Assembly (NCBI GenBank): GCA_945868555.1
Contig: CAMBMC010000054.1
Location: 1-11,134, forward strand
Direction of reading: 5' to 3'
DNA: 11,134 nt
Origin: Chitinophaga pinensis
Lineage (GTDB): Bacteria; Bacteroidota; Bacteroidia; Flavobacteriales_D; Crocinitomicaceae
The position numbers were made by a program, and so were the translations under genes. Under the pieces are notes generated by a model, which was given only the letters and a program-made list of their open reading frames with translations, was not told the origin of the DNA and did no database searches. Below are positions 1 to 6,514 of this stretch, in pieces; the stretch's first letter is position 1; each line of letters opens with the position of its first letter.

Positions 1-278
1 AAGTCATCCAATCCATTCCAGAAAACATTCCGGTCTCTACTTCACCTTGTTTCGGACCCCGTTTGGCCAATCGCGATAGGCTCTATCATTTCCCTGTCAT
101 TCATGATGCTCAAATCATCGTAGTGGTAAAATCTACCCGAAGCACCTACCCTGTGACACCAGAGCAACAAACTGAAATTGTCAATCAGTTGATCGAATCA
201 AACCAATTTAAGATCCGTTCGAACAAGAATGATATACTTGTTTTAGAGCGAATTGTCCCGAACAATCCGACCAATTAA
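1..278 (+). CDS. C-terminal end of a DUF2079-type predicted membrane protein (5' truncated)
   Basis: The reading frame is open from base 3 to the TAA at 276-278, with no stop upstream, so the gene begins outside the window. A TTG at 63 is an internal codon and not a likely start. The visible tail of about 91 residues contains IPENIPVSTS, then a stretch on the pattern 'P-LANRDRLYHFP', then DAQIIVVV, and it ends in a hydrophilic tail. This order (IP-x-x-x-x-V-S, L-A-x-R, Y-x-FP, and a D-a-x-y-i-v-v strand) resembles the periplasmic C-terminal part of DUF2079 membrane proteins, whose biochemical role is not established. The membrane segments would lie upstream and cannot be seen. The stop is 14 bases before the ispH start, so the two are probably co-transcribed. 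The family call comes from memory of the motif, so it is moderate. Confidence 0.6.
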   Translation, partial: VIQSIPENIPVSTSPCFGPRLANRDRLYHFPVIHDAQIIVVVKSTRSTYPVTPEQQTEIVNQLIESNQFKIRSNKNDILVLERIVPNNPTN

Positions 279-292
279 GTGTTAAAGAAGCA

Positions 293-1516
293 ATGAAACA
301 ATTCGACATTCCAGCATTTTACAAGTCGCCCATCATCAGTAAAGTGAAGGCACTGCGGAAAGAAAACGACCCACGAAAGAAAGATTTCACTCCAACTTTA
401 CTGGATTTCGGATCTGTCCGTTTTTACATCGCACGACATTTTGGATTTTGCTATGGTGTAGAAAATGCCATTGAAATATCCTACAAAGCAATCAATGAAA
501 ACCCAGGAAAGCGCATCTTTTTAATTTCAGAAATGATTCACAATCCAGCGGTAAATGCAGATTTACTAGACAATGGAATTCGTTTTTTACAGGATACGGA
601 TGGCACGCAACTTATCCCTTGGACGGAATTAACTTCCGATGATATTGTCTTGATTCCAGCTTTTGGAACTACCGTTGATATTGAAAATATATTGAATGGT
701 CTCGGTGTAAATATTTCACGCTACAATACCACTTGTCCTTTTGTAGAGAAGGTTTGGAATCGTTCAGAGAAATTGGGGAAAGATGCACACACCATCATCA
801 TTCACGGAAAATACGATCACGAAGAAACGCGAGCGACCTTTTCACACAGCGCGCAAAACTCTCCCGCGTTGATTGTCAAAAACATGGAAGAAGCAAAATT
901 CCTTGGAGAAGTTATTCTTGGGCATCAAACAGAACAAGCGTTTTATGAATTTTTCAAAGGAAAATATACAACTGGATTTTCTTTCCAATCAGATTTAGTG
1001 AAAATTGGTGTAGTGAATCAAACCACCATGTTGGCTACAGAAACGCAAGAAATCACCGACCATTTGCGGGACGTCATGAGTCAAAAGCATGGCGCAACTC
1101 ATCTTTTGGATCACATTGCCGATACACGTGACACCTTGTGTTATGCCACAAACGACAATCAGTTTGCTACCTATGGGCTAATGGAAATTGAAGCGGATAT
1201 GGCTATTGTCATTGGCGGACACAACAGCTCAAACACAACACATCTCGTAGAATTGCTAGAACAAAAGTTTGAGACTTATTTTATTGAATCCGAAAATGAA
1301 CTGTTGAATGCAGATAACATTCAAACTTTCAATATTCATTCAAAATCGATCACTATCCATTCTGATTTTCTCAAGACTCCATCGAAAATTCCAACCATTA
1401 TTATAACATCAGGTGCTTCATGCCCTGATGCCGTTGTGGACAGAGTTCTTCAGCGCCTCCTTGAATTCACTGGGTGTAACCAGTCCATAGAAGATGTTTT
1501 AGGAAATTTACAGTAA
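293..1516 (+). CDS. ispH: 4-hydroxy-3-methylbut-2-enyl diphosphate reductase IspH, long plant/cyanobacterial form
   Basis: IspH is the last enzyme of the MEP isoprenoid pathway. It is a cytosolic [4Fe-4S] protein that reduces HMBPP to IPP and DMAPP. The 407 residues carry the three expected cluster cysteines: C53 in HFGFCYGVENA, C148 in NTTCPFVEKVW and C283 in DTLCYATND. Substrate-pocket motifs are also present: H83 in EMIHNPAVN, H176-E177-E178 in HGKYDHEETRAT, T244-T245 in NQTTML, 311-314 (NSSN), and S373-S376 in SGAS. The protein is about 90 residues longer than E. coli IspH. It has PAFGTT (122-127) where the short form has an AHG motif, and HGKY followed by HEET as in plant and cyanobacterial enzymes. 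Residues 1-42 precede the conserved core. The ATG lies 14 bases after the upstream stop, without a strong Shine-Dalgarno sequence. CYAT instead of the usual CDAT, and the tail after SGAS, are minor variants. The family is certain. Confidence 0.96.
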   Translation: MKQFDIPAFYKSPIISKVKALRKENDPRKKDFTPTLLDFGSVRFYIARHFGFCYGVENAIEISYKAINENPGKRIFLISEMIHNPAVNADLLDNGIRFLQDTDGTQLIPWTELTSDDIVLIPAFGTTVDIENILNGLGVNISRYNTTCPFVEKVWNRSEKLGKDAHTIIIHGKYDHEETRATFSHSAQNSPALIVKNMEEAKFLGEVILGHQTEQAFYEFFKGKYTTGFSFQSDLVKIGVVNQTTMLATETQEITDHLRDVMSQKHGATHLLDHIADTRDTLCYATNDNQFATYGLMEIEADMAIVIGGHNSSNTTHLVELLEQKFETYFIESENELLNADNIQTFNIHSKSITIHSDFLKTPSKIPTIIITSGASCPDAVVDRVLQRLLEFTGCNQSIEDVLGNLQ

Positions 1517-1579
1517 TTCTTCCTTTTCAAAACTTCTCATTGGTCATATTTGGCTACATTTATGGTGATTTCGTAGTGA

Positions 1580-3277
1580 ATGGAACGCTTCATAAACATC
1601 CTCATTATTGACAGCAATGAACAGCATCGGTTCGGATTGAAAGAAATCCTTTCTGGTGGTGGCAACAATATTCTCTTTGCACACTCCGCTAAAGACGGCG
1701 CTGCCGTGCTTCAGCAAAAAGAAATCGGAATTCTATTAATTAACATTGATGATGTTGGCAAGACACATGAAACCCAATTGGCTGAAATAAATTCAATTGG
1801 TCATTCAAAAACCCTATACAAAATAGCATTAACCGAAGATGTAGATGCTGGCGCAAGGCTAATCAAAGGCCATAACCATGGTGTCATTGATTTTATTTGT
1901 TTTCCCTTCAATCCTACTTTGGTCAAAGCAAAAATTGATGTATTCAAGAGCCTTTATTACAAAGATTTAAGGATAAATCAATTGCTGAGCAACATCTTTC
2001 CATCGAATGTATTGCATGACTTAAATACGCACAACAAATTCTCCCCTAAGCGCATTGAAAATGGCGTGGTATTGTTCACTGACTTCATTGATTTTTCCCT
2101 TAAAGCGAAAAAAATGAAGCCCATTCGCTTGCTAAAAAGCCTTGAACACTATTTTATTCAGTTCGATGAAATCATGCGTCGGTATAAATTGGAGAAAATC
2201 AAGACCATTGGCGACGCATATATGGCAATTGGTGGGGTAACTGAAGATGTTCGGGAACCTGTGGTGCGTGCTTGCCTTGCCGCATTAGAAATCAGAGATT
2301 TAATGAAAAATGAACGCGACATTGCCAAGGCTTTGAAACGTGATTTTTGGGAAATAAGAATTGGTTTGCACATGGGACCACTCGTTGCTGGAATTATCGG
2401 GACAAACAAAATAAGTTTTGATGTGTGGGGTGATACAGTGAATATTGCTGCGCGTGCCGAACAAGGGTCAAATTCAGGCTGCATTACAGTTACCTCAACC
2501 GTTGCCAATGAGATTCAAAACTACTTTGAATTGGAAACACGCGGCGAAGTTCCTATCCACAAACGTGGTGGAAGTATAGAAATGTTCTATCTGAAGGAAC
2601 TAAAAAATGAGCATTGCCTTTATGGGGAAGGTAAAATTGCTTCTACCGCATTGCGCATACACTGTGGACTCTCTCCTATTGACTTTGAGCACATGCGCAA
2701 AGATGTAGTGAATAGGCTTAAATCACTCCTGCCTGAGGATGTCATATACCACGACATCTCCCATACCTTAAATGTTGAAAAGGCAGCCGAGCGTTATGCG
2801 CGTTTAGAGGGGATTGATGAAGATGACATCCTCTTGTTGCGCACAGCTGCATTATATCACGATACAGGGTTTATGCTTCAATACGATCAAAATGAAGCGT
2901 TTGCTATTCAGATGGCGCAAAGCTACTTGCCGCGTTTTGGTTACTCCGAGCAACAAATTAGAATCATTTCAGACATGATTCGAGCCACGGAGTCCAACCA
3001 AGAACCACGCACGTTGTTGGAGCAGATCATGTGCGATGCGGACCACGATTATTTAGGAAGAGCAGATTACTGTAGCATTTCCAATAAGTTGAGACTCGAA
3101 CTTGAAAACAACAACAAACACATGAGTGACATTGAATGGATAGAATTCCAATTGCACTATCTTGTTAATGTGCACCGTTATTACACAGAGACCGCTCAAA
3201 ACATTCGACTAATTAGTAAAAAACAACGCATTACTGAGTTACAAAATCAACTTGAAAAATTGAAAAACAAGCTATGA
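1580..3277 (+). CDS. Degenerate receiver - class III adenylate cyclase - HD phosphohydrolase fusion
   Basis: This 565-residue soluble signalling protein has three domains. Residues 5-122 have the receiver fold pattern (ILIIDSNE, ILLINIDD, KIALTED, then DFICFPFNP). The phosphoacceptor Asp is N55 and the conserved Lys before the Pro is F108, so it is probably a pseudo-receiver. Residues 158-340 are a class III nucleotide cyclase domain. Metal ligands are D168 (LFTDFIDFS) and D212 (TIGDAYMA). K208 and D281 are the purine-selecting pair of adenylate cyclases, and N288 and R292 are the transition-state residues, so cAMP synthesis is predicted. Residues 385-500 are an HD domain (H391, H395, H427-D428, D488) with spacing like YHNxxH...HD phosphodiesterases. 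Residues 545-565 form a short amphipathic helix. No membrane segment is seen. The stop overlaps the start of the adenosyltransferase gene (ATGA), which suggests translational coupling. The HD substrate is unknown. Confidence 0.88.
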   Translation: MERFINILIIDSNEQHRFGLKEILSGGGNNILFAHSAKDGAAVLQQKEIGILLINIDDVGKTHETQLAEINSIGHSKTLYKIALTEDVDAGARLIKGHNHGVIDFICFPFNPTLVKAKIDVFKSLYYKDLRINQLLSNIFPSNVLHDLNTHNKFSPKRIENGVVLFTDFIDFSLKAKKMKPIRLLKSLEHYFIQFDEIMRRYKLEKIKTIGDAYMAIGGVTEDVREPVVRACLAALEIRDLMKNERDIAKALKRDFWEIRIGLHMGPLVAGIIGTNKISFDVWGDTVNIAARAEQGSNSGCITVTSTVANEIQNYFELETRGEVPIHKRGGSIEMFYLKELKNEHCLYGEGKIASTALRIHCGLSPIDFEHMRKDVVNRLKSLLPEDVIYHDISHTLNVEKAAERYARLEGIDEDDILLLRTAALYHDTGFMLQYDQNEAFAIQMAQSYLPRFGYSEQQIRIISDMIRATESNQEPRTLLEQIMCDADHDYLGRADYCSISNKLRLELENNNKHMSDIEWIEFQLHYLVNVHRYYTETAQNIRLISKKQRITELQNQLEKLKNKL

Positions 3278-3822
3278 AAATTTACACAAAAAAAGGAGAT
3301 TCCGGAAACACTGGATTAATTGGTGGTACACGCGTTCCAAAAAGTTCGTTGCGCATAGAGGCTTACGGTACAATTGATGAATTGAATTCATGGATTGGTG
3401 TCATGCGTGACCAAGAAATTGATGCAGAATTCAAACCACAACTCATTGAGATTCAAGATCGCCTTTTTACGATAGGGTCGAGTTTGGCCTCTGATCCAGA
3501 AAAATCGAACATGAAAATTCCAGATCTCTTGGAAAGCGACATTGAGCAGCTCGAAAAATGGATGGATGACATGGACAGCCTCTTGCCAGAAATGCGCTTT
3601 TTCGTTTTACCAGGCGGCAATCAATCGGTCTCATTTTGTCATGTCGCACGTTGCGTGTGTCGCCGCGCAGAACGCATTATTGTGGACCTGCATGCACACG
3701 AGTTCGTCGCAGAAATTGTGATGAAATATATCAATCGCTTGAGTGATTACCTCTTTGTTTTATCCCGAAAAATAAGCCAAGATCTTAACGTTGAAGAACA
3801 ACCTTGGAAGCCTCGCATGTAA
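3274..3822 (+). CDS. PduO-type cob(I)yrinic acid a,c-diamide / cob(I)alamin adenosyltransferase
   Basis: This enzyme transfers the 5'-deoxyadenosyl group of ATP to cob(I)alamin, making the coenzyme B12 used by methylmalonyl-CoA mutase and class II ribonucleotide reductase. The 182-residue length is normal for the PduO/MMAB family. The N-terminal ATP-binding loop is at 4-18 (YTKKGDSGNTGLIGG), followed by RIEAYGTIDELNS (27-39), the ARCVCRRAER helix (125-134) and NRLSDYLFVLSRK (154-166). The protein is a helical bundle that acts in the cytosol as a trimer in known members. Its ATG overlaps the cyclase stop by 4 bases (ATGA), so translation is probably coupled. The family is certain. Which B12-dependent enzyme it serves cannot be told here, because no B12 enzyme lies in the window. 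Symbols pduO, mmaB and cobO are all used for such proteins. Confidence 0.94.
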   Translation: MKIYTKKGDSGNTGLIGGTRVPKSSLRIEAYGTIDELNSWIGVMRDQEIDAEFKPQLIEIQDRLFTIGSSLASDPEKSNMKIPDLLESDIEQLEKWMDDMDSLLPEMRFFVLPGGNQSVSFCHVARCVCRRAERIIVDLHAHEFVAEIVMKYINRLSDYLFVLSRKISQDLNVEEQPWKPRM

Positions 3823-3824
3823 GC

Positions 3825-3832
3825 AAAGGAGG
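3825..3832 (+). promoter_or_regulatory. Strong Shine-Dalgarno sequence before the 25-codon ORF
   Basis: AAAGGAGG lies immediately after the adenosyltransferase stop and 5 bases before an ATG at 3838. It is nearly a full anti-16S match. No other start in this window has one as strong, and Bacteroidota genes usually lack such sites. Confidence 0.4.
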
Positions 3833-3837
3833 AAAAT

Positions 3838-3915
3838 ATGAAAAATAGTTTTAAACATTTGCCTTCTAAATTTGGAAGAATTGAAATAAAATCTATTTTT
3901 GCGCAAAATAACTAA
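3838..3915 (+). CDS. Possible 25-residue small protein or leader peptide
   Basis: An ATG at 3838 opens 25 codons ending with TAA at 3913-3915. The peptide starts MKNSFKHLPSKFGRIEIK and ends SIFAQNN. It is basic, has no membrane segment and matches no family I recognise. The only strong argument for translation is the AAAGGAGG at 3825-3832 with ideal spacing, downstream of the adenosyltransferase and reachable by read-through from that operon. Against it, the second half of the ORF overlaps a good promoter (3871-3901) for the next gene, which could constrain the sequence for other reasons. It may be a coupling or leader peptide, or chance. Confidence 0.3.
   Translation: MKNSFKHLPSKFGRIEIKSIFAQNN
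3871..3901 (+). promoter_or_regulatory. Bacteroidota-type promoter for the DUF2795 gene
   Basis: TTTG at 3871-3874, a 19-base spacer, then TATTTTTG at 3894-3901 match the Bacteroidota sigma-ABfr consensus (TTTG, N about 19, TAnnTTTG) without a mismatch. Transcription would begin near 3906-3908. That gives a leader of about 24 bases with a weak AAAGGA just before the ATG at 3931. A second TAnnTTTG (3867-3874) lacks a partner upstream. Confidence 0.6.
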
Positions 3916-3930
3916 TTAACATAAAGGACA

Positions 3931-4152
3931 ATGTACTGGACACTTGAATTGGCATCCTACTTAGAAGATGCACCTTGGCCGGCTTCGAAAGACGAATTAA
4001 TTGACTTCGCGATCCGAGCTGGGGCGCCACTTGAGGTAGTTGAAAACCTACAGGACCTTGAAGATGAAGGAGATATTTACGAAAGTATTGAAGAAATTTG
4101 GCCTGACTATCCCTCTCAGGAAGATTTTCTCTTCAACGAAGATGAATACTAA
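3931..4152 (+). CDS. DUF2795-type small acidic protein (73 residues)
   Basis: The protein begins MYWTLELASYLEDAPWPASK and continues with DELIDFAIRAGAPLEVVENL, then an acidic second half (LEDEGDIYESIEEIWPDYPS) ending FLFNEDEY. This is a small, strongly conserved protein typical of Bacteroidota and annotated as DUF2795; its function is not established. It has no signal peptide or membrane segment, so it should be cytosolic. The net charge is strongly negative, and an aromatic/proline-rich motif (APWP, IWPDYP) recurs in both halves. The gene is a single transcription unit: its own near-consensus promoter lies about 30 bases upstream, and a strong intrinsic terminator starts 8 bases after the stop. 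That suggests expression independent of the B12/cyclase genes upstream. Confidence 0.88.
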   Translation: MYWTLELASYLEDAPWPASKDELIDFAIRAGAPLEVVENLQDLEDEGDIYESIEEIWPDYPSQEDFLFNEDEY

Positions 4153-4160
4153 GAATCTAC

Positions 4161-4190
4161 AAATCCTGCCTTAGAGCAGGATTTTTTGTT
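4161..4190 (+). terminator. Intrinsic terminator after the DUF2795 gene
   Basis: AAATCCTGC (4161-4169) pairs perfectly with GCAGGATTT (4176-4184) around a six-base loop (CTTAGA). The stem runs into a T-rich tract (TTTTTTGTTTTG). The hairpin begins 8 bases after the TAA. Confidence 0.85.
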
Positions 4191-4215
4191 TTGAACGCTG
4201 AGTGGAACGATTCTA

Positions 4216-4330
4216 CTTCGCTCTATGAGCTTTGAAGGACGAAAGACCGCTTCGCTGAAGGACAAAAGACAATGGACAATGGGCACTTCTTCGCTCGTTG
4301 AGCTTCGAAGGACTAAAGACCGCTTCGCTG
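4216..4330 (+). repeat. Two 42-base direct repeats with 7-base GGAC/AGAC sub-units
   Basis: Bases 4216-4257 and 4289-4330 are the same length and differ at 4 of 42 positions. Each contains GAAGGACNAAAGAC followed by CGCTTCGCTG. The 14-base core GAAGGACNAAAGAC occurs three times (4234, 4257, 4307). From 4257 to 4284 the sequence reads as four heptamers in a row: GAAGGAC, AAAAGAC, AATGGAC, AATGGGC. The segment does not look coding on either strand. Confidence 0.8.
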
Positions 4331-4357
4331 TAATACTTGAATTCAACACTGCAGTAG

Positions 4358-4406
4358 TAATCTTCAACTCGTAATTAGTAATTAGTAATTTACAACTCAT
4401 AACTCC
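4358..4406 (+). repeat. Degenerate heptamer tandem array in the leader of the AcpH-like gene
   Basis: Seven consecutive 7-base units can be read: TAATCTT, CAACTCG, TAATTAG, TAATTAG, TAATTTA, CAACTCA, TAACTCC. The array ends 5 bases before the GTG start at 4412, so it occupies the leader and the ribosome-binding region. No Shine-Dalgarno sequence is visible. Confidence 0.75.
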
Positions 4407-4411
4407 AAAAA

Positions 4412-4987
4412 GTGAACTACCTCGGTCATCTGTATTTCTCGAACAACAACACCGAGCTAATGCTTTCCAACCTATACGGTGATTTTGTGAAAGGAAGAAA
4501 CCTTAATGCATATTCTGAAAGTGTGCAAAAGGGGATTCGACTTCATCGTGCTATCGATAACTACATAGACACACATCCCGAAGTATTGAAATTAAAGCGA
4601 TTACTTTATACTGAGTTACCTAAAATTAGCGGAGTCGCCGTTGACTTATTTTTCGATCATTTACTGGCGAAAAACTGGACAAATTACCACGAATTGGCAC
4701 TGACAGAATTCCTAGAGCATTTTTACACCTGTAAAATTTCAAGTGAAGCAAATTACTCCATAGATTTTCTAAAGTTTATTGATGCCTTGCGCACACACCA
4801 ATGGTTGAATCACTACCCAAGCGAATACGGATTAAGAAAATCTTGCGAAGGTGTTTCATCAAAAATCAGCTTCCCAAACACTTTAAATATAGGGCACATC
4901 ATCTTCAAAAATCACGAAGAAGAAATTGCGCCATGCTTTGAAAAATTCATGTATGACGCACAAGAATTTTTCAAAATCAAATACTGA
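4412..4987 (+). CDS. Acyl carrier protein phosphodiesterase (AcpH/DUF479-like)
   Basis: The 191 residues match the AcpH family, whose E. coli member removes the 4'-phosphopantetheine arm from acyl carrier protein and is described as a non-canonical HD-type phosphodiesterase. The opening MNYLGHLYFS parallels MNFLAHLHLA of E. coli AcpH, which fixes the start at the GTG at 4412. Candidate metal ligands in the expected order are D24 (LYGDFVKG), H45 and D49 (RLHRAIDNYID), D78 (AVDLFFDH) and D82-H83. The protein has no signal peptide and is probably cytosolic. It stands between the heptamer-rich spacer and the MltF-like gene. No terminator follows, but a promoter-like pair lies before the next gene. 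Family assignment is good; the activity of Bacteroidota members on ACP is less certain. Confidence 0.85.
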   Translation: MNYLGHLYFSNNNTELMLSNLYGDFVKGRNLNAYSESVQKGIRLHRAIDNYIDTHPEVLKLKRLLYTELPKISGVAVDLFFDHLLAKNWTNYHELALTEFLEHFYTCKISSEANYSIDFLKFIDALRTHQWLNHYPSEYGLRKSCEGVSSKISFPNTLNIGHIIFKNHEEEIAPCFEKFMYDAQEFFKIKY

Positions 4988-5011
4988 TAAATCACATTGA
5001 CCATCAACTTA

Positions 5012-5043
5012 TTTGTAGAATTTTTGAAAAAATCGTACTTTTC
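5012..5043 (+). promoter_or_regulatory. Possible Bacteroidota-type promoter before the MltF-like gene
   Basis: TTTG (5012-5015), a 20-base gap and TACTTTTC (5036-5043; 7 of 8 to TAnnTTTG) fit the phylum's consensus. Transcription would begin within a few bases of the ATG at 5049, implying a very short leader or a leaderless mRNA. Confidence 0.4.
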
Positions 5044-5048
5044 GTACC

Positions 5049-6509
5049 ATGAACGAAGGATTTTCTATTCAATGTAAACACCTTAGTCGCCTATTTGGGT
5101 TGATTTTTCCCTTATTCGTTCTATCGTTTATCAGTTCTTGTGATCATCCCAAATCCAAACAGTTAAAAAGCGAGCAAACCACAATTCGCCCCATTGATCT
5201 ACCTGAAATTACTGAAAAAGGCAAGTTGACCATCCTTGCGGAAAATAGTTCCATTTCATTTTTCATTTATCGAGGCAAAAAGATGGGCTTCGAATATGAG
5301 CTATTAAAAGAATATGCTCACCACTTAGGGATCGACATTGAAGTAAAAATTGTTCGAAATCTAGACAACATCATTGGCTTATTAAATTCCGGAGAAGGCG
5401 ATTTGATTGCCTGCAACTATGCCATGAATCCAAATCGACTGAAATACATCAATTTCACCAAGCCATACATGCATTCGCCCTTGGTTCTCATACAACGAAA
5501 ACCTGATGGATGGGAAAAAATGCATCCAGACAAGGCCAACAAAAAAATGATTCGGGATTTGTTGAAACTTGGTCACAAGAAAATTTCTGTTTGGAGAAAT
5601 TCGTCTTATTATCTGCGTCTAATCAATCTCCAAGATGAAATCTGTGATACCATTTACATTCAAGCGCAAGACGGTAAAAAAAGTACTGAGGAAATGATTG
5701 AATTGGTTTCTGAAGGTCAAATCGACTATACCGTAGCTGAAAAAAATGTGGCACTCATCAACCAACGTTTTCTGGAGAACATCGACATCAGAACATTTTT
5801 GTCCGTAGATCAAAAAATTGGGTTTGGAATCCGGAAATCGAGTCCACTTCTAAAGGCCTCTTTCGATCAATGGCTTGCTAATTTCAAAAAGAAAAAAACG
5901 TTTAAACACATCTATTCCAAGTACTTCATCAAAGAAGACCTCACTGTTCAAGCTCAATATGGATTGTCCAGTTTAAAAGGTCAATTGTCGAACTACGATA
6001 AGATTTTTAGAAAAGCAGCAAAAAAATACGACTTTGAGTGGTTATTGCTGGCATCTGTATCCTACCACGAAACGCGTTTCAATCCGAATGCCAGAGGCTT
6101 TGGAGGGGCATATTCCATCATGCAATTTATGCCTGGAACAGGGCCAAAGTATGGTGTTTATCCAAATTCAACTGTAGAGGTTCAAATCAATGGAGGTGCG
6201 AAGAAACTTGGGAAAGATTACATCTCATGGGAAATGATTCCGGATCGAGATCAACGCGAGAAGTTCACACTCGCAACCTACAATGCAGGTCGTTCGCACA
6301 TCGAAGACGCACAACGTTTGGCCGAAAAGCATGGAATGGACCCTTTGCGTTGGGATGACAATGTTGAAGTGATGATGTTGAATCTTTCGAAAGCAGAATA
6401 TTACCGCGATCCTGTAGTAAAAAATGGAGCGCTACGCGGTGCCAGAACGTATCACTATGTGCGAAAAATCTATGCACTGTACCTGGAATGGAAGACCATT
6501 TTTAATTGA
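5049..6509 (+). CDS. MltF-like lipoprotein: solute-binding domain plus SLT lytic transglycosylase
   Basis: This is a 486-residue envelope lipoprotein. Residues 1-31 are a lipoprotein signal with hydrophobic core LFGLIFPLFVLSFISSC; the lipidated cysteine would be C31. Residues 57-295 are a family-3 solute-binding-like domain (GKLTILAENSS, FEYELLKEYA, LLNSGEGDLIACN, INFTKPYMHSPLVLI). Residues 312-486 are a goose-lysozyme-like SLT domain, with predicted catalytic E341 in SYHETRFNP, then GAYSIMQFMPGTG (353-365) and YNAG (411-414). The order and size match E. coli MltF (518 residues). That enzyme cleaves the MurNAc-GlcNAc bond to give 1,6-anhydro-muropeptides, and its N-terminal domain modulates activity. 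Residue 32 is Asp, but sorting rules of E. coli may not hold here. The stop is 5 bases before the miaA ATG, so the two are likely co-transcribed. Confidence 0.92.
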   Translation: MNEGFSIQCKHLSRLFGLIFPLFVLSFISSCDHPKSKQLKSEQTTIRPIDLPEITEKGKLTILAENSSISFFIYRGKKMGFEYELLKEYAHHLGIDIEVKIVRNLDNIIGLLNSGEGDLIACNYAMNPNRLKYINFTKPYMHSPLVLIQRKPDGWEKMHPDKANKKMIRDLLKLGHKKISVWRNSSYYLRLINLQDEICDTIYIQAQDGKKSTEEMIELVSEGQIDYTVAEKNVALINQRFLENIDIRTFLSVDQKIGFGIRKSSPLLKASFDQWLANFKKKKTFKHIYSKYFIKEDLTVQAQYGLSSLKGQLSNYDKIFRKAAKKYDFEWLLLASVSYHETRFNPNARGFGGAYSIMQFMPGTGPKYGVYPNSTVEVQINGGAKKLGKDYISWEMIPDRDQREKFTLATYNAGRSHIEDAQRLAEKHGMDPLRWDDNVEVMMLNLSKAEYYRDPVVKNGALRGARTYHYVRKIYALYLEWKTIFN

Positions 6510-6514
6510 CCAAC

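Noticed and set aside
1521..1562. Promoter candidate before the cyclase gene (CATATTTG and TACATTTA)
   Set aside because: Each -7 candidate has a mismatch and no TTTG at the right distance. Co-transcription with ispH is equally likely.
2158..2508. Reverse-strand ORF of 116 codons inside the cyclase gene
   Set aside because: It is a shadow of the conserved cyclase domain with no recognisable motif.
4149..4400. Reverse-strand ORF of 83 codons over the repeat-rich spacer
   Set aside because: It is read through the heptamer repeats, includes the terminator, and its composition follows the repeats. No family features are visible.
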